From Ctenosaura bakeri (lineage: Eukaryota > Chordata > Lepidosauria > Squamata > Iguanidae): 64,000 nucleotides of DNA. The notes beneath the pieces were generated by a model. That model saw only the letters and a list, made by a program, of their open reading frames with translations, made no database searches and was not told the origin of the DNA. Location: assembly GCA_948474755.1 (NCBI GenBank), contig CAOLHI010000075.1, forward strand, positions 965,064 through 1,029,063, read 5' to 3'. A program made the translations under genes and the position numbers. Below are positions 46,218-57,550 of this stretch, piece after piece (position 1 is the first letter of the stretch; each line of letters begins with the position of its first letter).

Positions 46218-49200
46218 TGAGATTTACGGGAAATCCACCTCAAGGTTATGCTCATCAAGTTTTTCTTTTTCAAATAGCACCCTTGATACCTTCTCATGGG
46301 TGGGTGGCACAGATTAAAATGCATGAGCTATGGTGGATGAGAGCATGGCCTTCATCTCTCTGGTTATGAGAAGTCAGAATCCATAATAACCTGACCTTTT
46401 GACCATCTCCCACCTCCCTGCCTCCCTTGGTCTTAGTGTCTGAATTCCAACTCTGCAGAAAACCCTATACCACTGCATGCTTTGCTAGGTAAAAATAGGT
46501 GACTGGAGAACTCTATTGTGTTGGCTTGATTCCATCTCTGCTCCCCAGCCTTCAAGAGTTTTAGTAACCTAACCATGACTGACAGCACTGTTCAGAGGTT
46601 CCCCAGAAGGATGTTAACTAGGATTGTTCCTGATGGTCCTGTACACTTTTATTGTTATGTCTGAAAAAGCCTACACACAGGAGATGTAGCTAAGTAGGCT
46701 CTGGTGGCACATCAGAAACACATGATATCTCTTATAGACATCATGGTGACTGACTACATTTAAAAAATCAGGGTAGGGTCAGCAAGCCTGAACAGGCAAC
46801 ATTATGCTCCCCATTCACTCTTATTGAGGGAATGTCTGAATGCTGGCAGCACTTTTTTAAAGCTTTGTTACAGACCAGCACACTATCAAATTTGTGCACA
46901 GATCAGAAGTGTCAGTCTGTAGTCCAAAACAGACAGTGGTTTACAGTTTCCAGCAAAAAAATGCTGCACAGGCTGCCCTATGTCTCATATACTCAAAACT
47001 TCATATTTCTGCTTAATGTTTCTGACATTTTGAACTAGGAGAACCCTCTTAGTTATAACATAGATTCATGAAATAATCCTTGCTTAAAGATTATCCCTTG
47101 GATTAACCAATAATATTTAACTATTAAGTCTTTTTCTTAAAATAATATCATATTCTAACATAATATCACTGTTATATTCTCATAAAACCTACCCAAATCC
47201 AGAATGTAGTCAACATTTCATTAAAGACCAATGGAACATATCCTGCATCATAATGTAGCAATGTCTTTAACAGTACCTATATTATCCAGAATTATGAGGT
47301 GAAGCTTGGGTTATTGCCCCACAAAGGATTCATTTGGGACCCAGCTGAAAAGCTGACAGCCCTACATGTATAAGAGGTATAAGATAGGTGTAAGATTTCA
47401 GAGTTAGTATTGCACACACTATAACTCATGGCATTGGAAACCCACAGAACTGGTTTTGATAATACTATCAATCCTGACTTTATGCAGAAGTTACTTTTTT
47501 TGGAAAAGAACTACTCAAATCCCCTATCACCATTGACATTGACAATGATAGCTATGGGAGTCTGGGAACTGTTATTAAAAACTAACATTTGTAAGCTGTA
47601 GTTTTATATTGGCTAACTGGAGTGTTCTGCTTATATGAGTAGTGTGACATTAGTCCTACCATTTCACATGAGATCATGGCCCTTGTTCTGGACACTGAAG
47701 AATTAGAAGCTGTGTTTTTCCAGTTCATATTTATAAAGGGGTGATTCTGCATGTGTATGTGGCTTGGCTGTAACACTGTTCATGTGAGTCCACTGCACAC
47801 TTAAGCAAGATGATGAATTTCAGGGAGGGGGATGCTAATCAAGGTTTTTGACCCCAAAGCTGATGGGCTTACTTAAGTTGACTTATTGACTTTTGTCAAA
47901 ACTGATCCACAGAATATCAATGCCAATATTCACAGTGATCTGTATTAAAGTTTATTCATCTCATTGTGATCTGAGTTTAGTGAAGATCAATGAAACACAC
48001 CCAGGATCATAATGTAGTAATTTTGAAGCCAACCCTTGTGTCTTTAACAGTGGCTAGATTATCTATGACAAGCGCAATAAGCATGACATAAGCACTTCTG
48101 TTCCCATGCAGAAGTCATGAGACAAGCTACTTGATTAAGTAATTTGACGCATTGGAGAGTTAATGAGAAAAAATACAAAGGTGTCATCATGGTACCATCA
48201 AAAATCAATGGCACAACAGAACTCTCTACACCCACGTTTTGGTGTATTGTAACTTAACTAAAATTGTACTAAATGTATGATTGTGCAAATGTTGTGGTTT
48301 CCTTCAAGCTATTTGAACAAAATATGTGTATCTCTGGACCCAAAACAAAGTAACAATCTTGTTTTCTTCTTAAAATGGCAGTAAAATTCTGCGTGGAACA
48401 AGGGAAGCATTCATCCAGCCTGCTCTAGCCATCACAAGTTATAGTCCTGTTGTGACCAACAAATTAAGAATAGATCTAATAGTGCTGCCACTTTTGAGAT
48501 ATAACATTAAATGTTCAAAAATGAGCTAAATATTTCCTTCAATCAAAGTGAATGAATATTTGGGATGTATGTTCAAAATTTGTGGGGTTGGTTTTTTTTG
48601 TGTTTTTTTTTTTTTTTTTGTGAAAAGGTCACTACATTTAAAGGTGGAATCCAAGAACCTTACCTTAATTTTTGAACCCCAACAAAAAAAAATTGTTGCA
48701 GATCACAAGGCATTCTTTCCCTTCCCCATTCATATTCAGAAGTCTCACTAGGGCTAAATATTGAGTACTTAAGAGTCATCTTGTTACTCCCCTTGTTCAT
48801 CTTTAAATAACTTCATCATGAAAAGGTTACTATTCTTTTTTCTCCAACTGGACAGGACATCCACACTTATGACCTGTTCTAGGTCTTCAAAAAAAGCAAA
48901 AAACAAAACTACAAATGCAATGTATGAAAGTTTAAAACAAGTAAGTGTTGAAAAAGTTTTTTCTTTTCCCCCAGAGAGGTACACTTGTCAGAAAATCAGA
49001 GGTGGTCTGCAGCCTGAATATAGTGTAGCTTGAGGCCCCCCTGAGCCTTCAGTGGCAAACTGTGATTGTTGTGCAATGTGTGAAATGACACTCCTTCAAC
49101 TTTGATGATGTTCTATAAAATAATACAACCAAATACAGTGTACAGTTTTCTCAGACCTCTGTGTAAATACTACCCATGGTCGATATCTTTTGTAATTTCC

Positions 49201-49467
49201 TCACAGGCATGATTGTTTTATAGAAGCACTAATCTGGGGGCATCCTGTTTTTTATTTGGAACTTTGAACCCTCCCCACCCCATGTAACTTAACAAATCAG
49301 AAAGGGCTGCCAGTTAGTCCAAACAAATCTGTATGTATCTTAATGTTCAAAAAGGTAACTTTGATATTTCAATTGTTTAGTTTTAAAGAAGCAAAAGGAG
49401 CTGGTAGGAAGTAAATTCCGGCCAACGAGAATTATACTGGAAACGTACAGATTCAAATGCTCCCTCA
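46218..49467. other. 3' flank of TFAP2D, no recognised feature
   Basis: About 3.2 kb in which I recognised no transposon apart from a poly(T) tract near 48590-48620. Short frames are random. The lack of recognisable repeats next to the gene could mark a long 3' UTR or conserved non-coding DNA, but this cannot be tested here. Confidence 0.45.
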
Positions 49468-49525
49468 GGGGGTTGAACCTGATGGCCCACGGGACCCCTT
49501 CCAACTCTTGGTTTCTATGATTCCT
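49468..49525 (+). mobile_element. CR1 3' end fragment
   Basis: gggggttgaacctgatggcc followed by ccccttccaactcttggttt and ctatgattcc is the terminal part of a CR1 3' UTR. Confidence 0.75.
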
Positions 49526-50234
49526 CTTTGGCTGTCTCATGGACAGTGCAGAAGGACTGGCTGGGAAGATGAGATAATTTTTCTACATCAGATAAAGGTC
49601 AGGTGTCAATTTCTTTTACTGGTAGTAATTTTAAACAATACTTTTAATTTTGTATAATGGATTCTGTTCTGTATAGCAGATGTCGTGATTGTACTTAAAT
49701 GTGAGTGAGCACTTGGTCACAAGCAAAGCAAAGATCATTGTCCCCCCTCCCCCCACAATACAACAGAGTTATAATTTGGTGGTGAAATGCATCTTCCATT
49801 ATCTTTTCTGTTTCTTATATAACTTCTCCATGAGATATGAGTCTCTGAAGATGATGACCACATTTAAATGAACATTTCATGGCAATAAAATCTATGTTGA
49901 TTTATGCACATGGAAAAAACTTCAGTCTCTGAGATTTCTGAACAGCAATAGGATGGAAAACTAAAGTTGCTCTGCCTTCTTCTTCTTTTTGCGAGAAGAT
50001 CTGTACCATCCACAGCAGCAACAGGGCACTGGGCAGGCTGTAGCTTTCTCCATCACTGTACCTGGTTCACCTTCTGCTTGTCACATAGTGCTAAAGGGAC
50101 TGAAGTACATACACACGCAGCCTCGCAAGTTGCAGCATGGGAAGTTCACAAGAAGTTCACTCAGAAGTCTCATTGAGTTCAGGGAAACTTATTTCATTGC
50201 AAGAATTCAATGCCTTCTTCTTTTTAAATAATAT

Positions 50235-50271
<37 letters not shown>

Positions 50272-50617
50272 CTCTCTTGACTGCAGAGGTATTTTAAAGG
50301 AGACAAGTGAACCTGGTGAAGTATCTGCTCTGACTGACTTTGGAAGAAAGCATGAGACTTTCTAGGTTTGGACCTGTCTGTCAAATACACAATATGCATG
50401 GGGCAAAGTCAGCTCTTTGTACTAGTAGATAGGGCTGAGTGAGTGAAAACATGGCTTATCTTACTTCAGTGGGTTTGACAGCACTTTTGACATGGAGAGC
50501 TCAGCCAATGAAGCCTTCCACAGAATAGCCCACCCCTCAAACCACTCTCTTGCCTCAAAGATGTTATTAACTGTGGTGAGGCTGTGAAAAGACTGACACA
50601 CTTTCTGTCTGTCTATG
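49526..50617. other. Intergenic DNA with a (TTTA)n microsatellite
   Basis: A (TTTA)n run lies at about 50231-50270. Near 50155-50200 cagaagtctcattgagttca followed by gggaaacttattt may be a fragment of the repeat noted at 3705. Nothing else recognised. Confidence 0.5.
49884..49889 (+). promoter_or_regulatory. Candidate distal polyadenylation signal AATAAA
   Basis: This is a canonical AATAAA in + orientation about 4.45 kb past the TFAP2D stop, followed by T-rich and TG-containing sequence. It is the first canonical hexamer I noticed after the stop codon. Assignment to TFAP2D is inference only; the hexamer occurs often by chance in AT-rich DNA. Confidence 0.25.
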
Positions 50618-51215
50618 TAGGTGCCTGTTGACTCAAGATGACCCCACAAGTTTCATAGGATTTTCTTAGGCAAGGATATTCAGAAGTGGTTTTGTGAGTT
50701 CCTTCCTCTGAAATTCAGTGGCCCCTGTACTTTTATGAGAAAAACCTTGAATAACTCCCCCCTGTGATCCCCCTCCCACTCCCTTCTGGGGTTTGCCTCT
50801 CCCATTTCCTTGCCTTTTCTGCACCAGGGCCAGAGGCAAATGAATGGGAAGGGAAATTCTGGAGGGGAGAAAGAAGCCTCTCATGATCTTTCCCCCCCAT
50901 TCCCTTCCCTTCTGCCATGGTGTGAATTCTCAGCCCTGGGGCCAGAGGCAAAGGAATGGGCAGAAGAGCTCCAGAGGTGAGAATGAAGATATGTGTGTGC
51001 CCCTGCCAGGCTCTTGCCTTCTTTCTTTGTGGGAAATGACAGAAGAATGGGGGGAATTTGATTATTTGTGAATAATCAAATTCCCAAAAGTCAAACCACA
51101 AACATGGAGGGAGGACTGCATAGCCTATAGCACCTGGTATTCATTGATGGTCTCTTATCTACATGCTAATCAGAGCTAACCCTGGTTAGCTTTCAAGATC
51201 AGATGGGAACTTTAG
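50618..51215 (-). mobile_element. 5S rRNA-derived SINE, minus strand, split by an insertion
   Basis: The tail part at 50618-50713 (gtgcctgttgactcaagatg, then tttcataggattttcttagg) and the 5S-like head at 51121-51215 (tagcctatagcacctggtat, tcattgatggtctc, aaccctggttagc) are two pieces of one minus-strand copy. The break falls exactly where the copy at 39150 reads aggctatatttcagagg. The intervening 50716-51120 is a separate element. Confidence 0.82.
50716..51120. mobile_element. Mariner-like MITE inserted in the 5S SINE
   Basis: The right end, gaataatcaaattcccaaaa with ccacaaacatggaggg and ggactgcata, matches the right end of the element at 83-470. The left end CAGTGGCCCCTGTACTTTT is a weaker mirror. 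TA or TT flanks the insertion. The interior carries imperfect repeats of ggccagaggcaaa-gaatgg with agaagcctc-like arms. Confidence 0.65.
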
Positions 51216-51544
51216 GGGATTTTGGCCAAAAAGACACTAGACATAGAAATTGAAATTAAAAACAAAAGGAAGGCTGTAACCTCTCAGAGTTGGGACAGAC
51301 TGGCCATTGATCTCCCCTGCATCTTCTTGGCCTGTCTGCCTGTTTTATTTATTTCTTGATATAGGACATGTAGCCAATTGCAGTGACAAGACATGACATA
51401 GTTACAGTCATTCTTCACTTATTTTTCATTTAACCATGCTGGCCATCCTCAAGTGTATTCAGGCCATGCCCAAATCAAAATATCTGTCTCTAGGCCTTTT
51501 CTCCTGTCATTGTCCTTCCTCTCCTGCACTTAGAGAGAGAGAGA
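51216..51544. other. Intergenic DNA, no recognised feature
   Basis: Nothing recognised; ends in a (GA)n run that forms the target region of the next element. Confidence 0.5.
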
Positions 51545-52034
51545 GGCCCTTTTCGCACGGGCCTTCTCTCACGCGACAGCCCCGTGAGCCTCGCGGGAGT
51601 GGGAGCGTCGCTCCGCACGACGCACTCCCACTTCCGCCGGGCTCACGGGGCTGAAGCGGCGCGAGCGCGGGTTTTTTGATTTTCGCTTCGAAGCGAAAAT
51701 CACCCGCGCTCGCGCAACACTCCCGGCGCCCGCGCGCACTTACCTCTTACAACCGGGTCGCGCTTCCTTCCCTCCACCCCTGCAGAAGGAGGGGATGGGG
51801 CGGGGCACTAGCGCGACGGACGCGACATGTCCTGCTTCACGCACGCACGGGGGGGTGGATGCGACAAGCTCCTTTCTCATGCGCACGCGGGGGGGATGGA
51901 CGGGTCAGGCTCCTTTCTCGCGCGCGCGGGGGGACGGACGGATGGACGCGCGAGCCGCAGCAGCCTCCCGGAGAAGGCTTCTTGCACGAGCCGCCCTCCT
52001 CCGTCACACGAGCGCCGGCGCTGCGAAAACGGCC
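51545..52034. mobile_element. CpG-rich GGCC-ended MITE, probably young
   Basis: Starts GGCCCTTTTCGCACGGGCCT and ends gcgctgcgaaaacggcc; AGA flanks both sides (51542-51544 and 52035-52037), within a (GA)n context that makes this less certain. The interior is dense in CpG (e.g. ttttcgcttcgaagcgaaaa, a 20-bp palindrome near 51678-51699) and has hairpins such as gtgggagcgtcg/cgacgcactcccac near 51598-51630. Overlapping long frames in all + phases are a GC effect. Confidence 0.82.
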
Positions 52035-52839
52035 AGAGAGAGAGAGAGACCTAACACCCCTACTGAGAAATGCCTGAGGACAAATCAGTGATTAAATCTT
52101 TTAGGTTTTGATATTGTTCACTGAAAGTCTGCCTGTTGCAGTCATTAGAGGCTGGTAGCATCCTGTACTTTCATGGTGGTGGAGGACCAGGAAGACAGAG
52201 ATCTTTAGGCAGGAAGAAGACTTTTCTTTTGTACTATAAGCTGCGTTGACTAAACCAAATCCTCCCTTCTGCAGGTATAATCATTTGTTGGGAGACCCAC
52301 ACATCTCTCTTTAGGGTAGAAAAGATGCAGTGATCAGTGCTTCTGCCCTAGTGAAAGTGCCGTTCACAAAGTCCCTATCAAGGGCTAGGAGTGCAAGGCT
52401 TAGATAAGGGCTTATGTTCTTAGGACTTATTAGCCCAGGATAACATCCTTGTAACTCACTTTAATTGCTGAACAATGCATCTCAAATCATGAGCTATTAG
52501 CAAACATGTTAAATATGACAGTGATTTATGGATTCACAAATAAGCAGTAAATAGGGCTGGCAGCTTCTCAGTTGGCCATTTCAGCTATGTTTTTTAATAT
52601 AGGACTGTGTGCAGTCAGTAACATCCTTGTGGTGATGGCCCTGTTTGTGGAACTCTCTCCCCCATAAGGCTCACCTGCTAACGGCTCTGAAATCTTTTGG
52701 TATTGTATGAGAACCTTTCATTTTTGCAAGCCTTTTCATTCGTAATTTTATTGTACTGTTTTCTGCTAGTTTTACCTGATGTTTTCTTATTGTTTTCTGG
52801 GTATTTCATGGTTTATTAGTTAACTACCTTGGGTGACCT
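52035..52839. other. Intergenic DNA, no recognised feature
   Basis: Nothing recognised. The segment before 52840 resembles the terminal 3' UTR of some LINEs (ttttctgggtatttcatggt) but not clearly. Confidence 0.4.
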
Positions 52840-53050
52840 AAACTCCTTGAAGAAACCAGATCCCGTCTAATCTCGGAAGCTAAGCAGTTAGTTAGTTACT
52901 ACACTATACAAGACTCAAATGGCTATAGGTTCCATAAACTATATTTCAGAGGAAGACAATGGCAAACCACCTCTGAGTATTCCTTGCCTAAGAAAACCCT
53001 ATGAAACTTTGTAGGGCCACCATAAGTCAACAGACAATTTTAAAGCCTAT
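52840..53050 (+). mobile_element. 5S rRNA-derived SINE, plus strand
   Basis: The head contains ccagatcccgtctaatctcg and gaagctaagcag, very close to 5S rRNA positions ~25-55 (cccgatctcgtctgatctcg, gaagctaagcag). The body (ttcagaggaagacaatggca, accacctctgagtattcctt) and tail (ggccaccataagtcaacaga) match the copy at 39150. The region between the 5S box and the body is altered (ttagttagttactacac). Confidence 0.88.
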
Positions 53051-53064
53051 ATGGACACATACAA

Positions 53065-53302
53065 ACCACCCATGAAATATTTATAGCAATAGCAGTAGCA
53101 ATAGCAGTTACATTTGTATACCACTTATAAGTGCAAAGCACTCCCTAAGTGGTTTACAATCTGTTAGCCAATTGCCCCCAACAAGCTAGGTACTCATTTT
53201 ACTTACATATGAAAGGATGAAGGCTGGGTCAACCTGGAGCTCTGCAGGACTGAACTCACAGTTTTGTGTCTGCAGTACTGACATTTAAGCACTGCACCAG
53301 CA
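53065..53302 (-). mobile_element. Second tRNA-headed SINE family, minus strand
   Basis: On the minus strand it begins gagccctgctggtgcagtgc (tRNA-like) and passes gttgacccagccttcatcct. It ends gtggtatacaaatgtaactg and a (gctatt)n tail. I know closely similar repeats from squamate genomes (ending in ataccgc...aatagcaatagc) but not a certain name. It is unrelated in sequence to the (ACA)n-tailed SINE. Confidence 0.65.
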
Positions 53303-53689
53303 GGGCTCCCTCCTGGTACTGAAGGAAAGCATATAAACCTTTAAAATAAGTAAATGATAAATATTACCAAATTTTCATTTCATTTCACATGCACATGCAA
53401 TAGCTGGTGTCTTGTTAATGAAACATGCGCATGTCAGTTTCCCTTATGCCTGTGCATTTTCTTTTTGGGTGCTGCAGAGGTTCCCTTCCTCCCTCTGTGG
53501 CTTGCAAAATCCACTTCTGGACTTATTCTGAATACCTTTGTCACCTCTGAATGCCCATTCCACACCTTGTGGGGAGTGGGCAGGGTTGGAGGGTGTTTGG
53601 CTTAGTCCCTGTGGCTAGATGTGATTGAGGAACCTGAAGCATCACTTTCTTCAACATAAAATATACTCAAACCATCTTTGAAAACCTTC
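53303..53689. other. Intergenic DNA, no recognised feature
   Basis: The frame at 53354-53605 has no motif. Nothing else recognised. Confidence 0.5.
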
Positions 53690-54749
53690 TTTCAGATGTT
53701 TTAGATATTGATATATAGCTATTCTTGCAAACAAGGTAGTAAAATGTTGGTTACACAAAGCTACTCTTAGGTGGATTTGTAACTGGCTGACTGACCAAAC
53801 ACAAAGGGTGCTCACCAATGACTCCTCTTCACCCTGGAAAGAAGTGACTAGTGGGGTGCCACAGGGTTTTGTCCTGGTATTCAACATCTTTATCAATGAC
53901 TCTGATGTGGGTATAGGGGGCATGCTCATCAAATCTGCAGATGATACCAAATTGAGAGGGATAGGTAATACCCTAGAGGTCAGTATCAGAATTCGAATGA
54001 CCTTGATAGATTAGAGAGCTGTGCCAAAGCTAACAAAATAAACTTTAACAGGGAGAAATGTAGGGTACTACACTTAGAAATGCACAGATATAAGATAAAT
54101 AATACCTGGCTTGAAAACAGTAAGTGTGAAAGGCAGCTAGGAGTCTTAGTTGATCACAAAGCTGAACATGAATCAGCAGTGTGATGCAGCAGTCGAAAAA
54201 GCCAATGCAATTCTAGGCTGCATAAATAGGAGTACAGTATGGAGGTCAAGGGAAGTAATAATATTATCCTATTCTGCTTTGGTTAGACCTCAGCTGGAAT
54301 ACTGGGTCCAGTTCTGGGCACCACAATTCAAGAAGGATACTGACAAGCTGGAAGAGGGTGATCAAAACAGTGAAGGGTCTGGAAACCATGTCCTATGAGA
54401 AGCAGCTTAGAGAGCCAGGAAAAGAAGGTTAACATGATATCCATGTTTAAATATGTCATGTTGAAGATGGAGCAAGCTTGTTTTCTGCTGATCTAGGACA
54501 TGGAGGAATGGATTCAAACTACCAGAAAAGAGATTTCACTTAAACATCAGGAAGAACTTCCTGACAATCAGAGCTGGTTGACAGTGGAATATGCTGCCTC
54601 AGAGTGTGGTGGAATCACCTTCTTTGGAGGTTTTAAGCAGAGGCTGGATGGTCATTTGCTGGCCATGCTTTGAGTGTGTGTTCCTGCATGGGGTGGGTGG
54701 ACTCAATGACTGCTGTGGTCTCTTCCAACTCTATGATTCTATGATTACA
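53690..54749 (+). mobile_element. Degraded CR1 LINE, 5'-truncated
   Basis: Frames at 53808-54014 and 54150-54398 give [19 protein letters not shown], then a decayed catalytic box [26 protein letters not shown] and [18 protein letters not shown]. The 3' UTR ends tcttccaactctatgattct. Several deletions and frameshifts; clearly older than the copy at 33213. Confidence 0.9.
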
Positions 54750-55199
54750 GAAGCACTGAAACCTCTAAAGAATCCTGGTAATCATTTCACTTCTGGTTAC
54801 AAAGTCACAGCCAGTCCCTTCCTCACTCCTGCCCACTTCCCATGAGGCACAGAATGACTATGCAGGGAGGAGCTTCTAAGGCTATATAGTAAACCCAGGG
54901 AGTAGTCTATGGCCCAGCCTAGCACAGGTCTGCATACAGAACTACTACACTGCACTGCAGCCAACACATGGTTGTAGCCAATGTATACAATATAATGCTA
55001 TTAAAAGGTCATGAGAGATCCAAAAATGATAGTTGGACACTCAATCTTGAGATTTCTGATTTTATCCCCATTAGCAGATCATATTACATCATATCAGCAG
55101 ATCATAATGCAAAGCAGAACTGCTCAACATCTGTTTTTCTTCATTTTTTTCACAAAAGGATGACTGCACATTCATGCATCAGCACAGACTTTGGTAAGG
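54750..55199. other. Intergenic DNA between CR1 copies
   Basis: Nothing firmly recognised; the right part may already belong to the next CR1. Confidence 0.45.
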
Positions 55200-55365
55200 G
55201 ATCCAGATTAGAAATGAAGATTAAAAATGACGTTTGATAAAGAGATGATCTAGTTCATTTAAATAAGTTGACATCTGCAGGGCCAGATGAACTGCATACC
55301 ACAGTATTGAAGAAATTGCTGATATAGTCTCTGGACTATTTGCCATTATTACCCTAAGAGGTGGG

Positions 55366-56807
55366 GGACTATGAGGTCCACCCAGAATGCCAGCATCTCC
55401 TCAGAATTTGGGGAAATTATAGTACAAAGGAGGCCTGCAAGAGGAAGGTAATATTTTCACCTGTATAACAGTACTAACTGTAGAGAGTGCTCCAGTTGAA
55501 AGTTAAAGTAATTTATTTGGAAATAACAGACACACAAGAAATCAGACACTCTTAAGAACCATACAGGACTACTGGAAGGTGAGTCAACAAGGGTTGGATA
55601 GAGAAAGATGGGGCAAAAAAGGGTGATAGTTACCAGTCCTGAAGAAGAAAGTCAAAGCGGAGTAGCTCAGACAGCACCTGAGGGTAGCACGGAGGAACAG
55701 GAGTCTGGGGTACCACATGCAGCATAATACACCCAACATACTACCATTTGCTGGGGCTGAAGTTGCGGTATTTATACCCTATTTTCTACTCTGAAGGAGG
55801 ATGCATAGATAAAATGGTAATTGCAGGGTTGACAAAGGAGTTCAAATGGGCTGATTGTCTTACCTATAAGGAAAAAATACAGGCTAGTCTTACCTGTTGG
55901 TGGCAAAACATTGATGGGACAATCTCTTAATGGGAGATTTCTAGGAAGATTTCTGTGGGGTGACATCACAGCATGGTGTCTGATTGCTTCACCTGGGTAG
56001 TTTCGCCTTTCATTGTATTTGGGTGTGCACGTAGCCTGAAGTCTTGAAAGGGTGATCACAAATCCATTAGTATCAGATTTTCCCACCTAATCCTCTCTGA
56101 ACTTATGATCTGACCATGTCTGAGGTCATCCTGACCTGGGAACATGCTTCCAGCCAGCGTATTTTCAAACATGTTTTTCAATTATGAAAATAGCACATTT
56201 GCAGAGTGGGGTGTGTGTGGTGTGGTTGCACCATCATTGTTGAGAAATCTTGGGAAATGGGCATTAGGATGTGGAGCCCCTGCCATAGGTGGGTCTGGAA
56301 GGTGTATAATGAAATAGTGATGGGGTGGGGGGGTGTTTTGTTTTGTTTTGTCTATGTAGACATAATGCTGTACACCTTCAGAGAATTAAGCTAGTAATGC
56401 TACAAAGTATGTAGGGTTAATTGATAATTGCAACAATGCATCTGCTTGGAGCTTGCTAGTGTTATTACAAAGTCTCAATCAATCAATTGCTTTACTGCCT
56501 GTTGCTACAATATATCCTGTAAAGGGGAGAAGATCAGAGCAAGCAAAAAAGGAAATTGTCAAACAAAATGTTTTAAGAACTTAAAGTGCCTAAGATAAGA
56601 GGCAAGAAATATGTTCCTGCCTCATGGATAAGAAGTGGCAACCAAATGCAGGTCTGGGAACTGTCTAAAGATGTGGGGTAATGATCCTCTCCAATGACAG
56701 CTTTGCATGCCTAAAATATGAAGAAGTGTGCTGTGTTGCTTGGCTTTCCTACAAATAAAAACTACTATCTACCTCAGAGCGAAGTTTATGGACCGTAAAT
56801 TATCCAG
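55366..56807. other. Unassigned 1.4-kb insertion inside CR1
   Basis: CR1 similarity stops at ctggactatttgccattatt and resumes at ggcagaagacttgagcaaat. The intervening DNA has no coding motif that I recognise. It contains tacaaataaaaactactatc with an AATAAA near its right end, which would suit an LTR, but no terminal repeats or target duplication were found. Confidence 0.4.
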
Positions 56808-57550
56808 TACATGATAATAGGTAAGATGGCAGAAGACTTGAGCAAATATTGTCACTTTCTTCAAAAAGGGCAAAACAGAGAGAACTGCTGGCCAATCAAT
56901 CTGACCTCAATAGCAGGAAAAATATTTTAAAAGACCTTGAAGGAGTCAGTTTGTAATTATCTGTGTGACAATGCAATGATTAGTATGAACCAGCATAGGT
57001 TTGTCGAGAACAAATCCTGCCAAACTAATCTTGTATCTTTTTTTAAAAAAAAATCGGCCATTAGTTTGGTAGATGGTACGAATGCTGTACATATTTTTTA
57101 TCTGGATTTAATCAAAGCATTTAATAAAGTCCTCCATAATAATTTATTACCAAACTTGATTAAATGTGGAATAAATGGAAACACCATCAGATGAATCCGT
57201 AGTGGCTTGCTAAACCATGCTCAAAGAGTCTCATCAGCAGCTGTGGTTCAAACTGAAAAAAAAAAGTCTCAGGTGGGGTGCCTCAAGGTTCTTTTTGTCC
57301 TAGGGCCATTTCTCCTCAACATTTTTTATCAGTGACTTAGATGATGACAGACTCCTTATTAAGTTCATCAATGATATAAAAATAGGAGGAACAGCTAACA
57401 CACTGGGAGGGGGATTCAAAAGGGCCTTGATAAACTAGAAAAATGAGCAGAAACTAATAGAATGAAATTCAACAAAGACAAATGCAAAATTCTACATTTA
57501 TGCCGTAAAAACCATAGGCACAAATACAGGATGGGGATTACTTGACTCAA

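Noticed and set aside
51676..52091. Three overlapping + strand frames of up to 133 codons, Arg/Ala-rich, as a possible CpG-island gene
   Set aside because: They are confined within or just beyond a MITE with clear ends; all three phases are open because of GC content.
52840..53050. Possible 5S rRNA gene
   Set aside because: Only the central 5S box is well kept, the rest of the 5S is altered, and a SINE body and tail follow.
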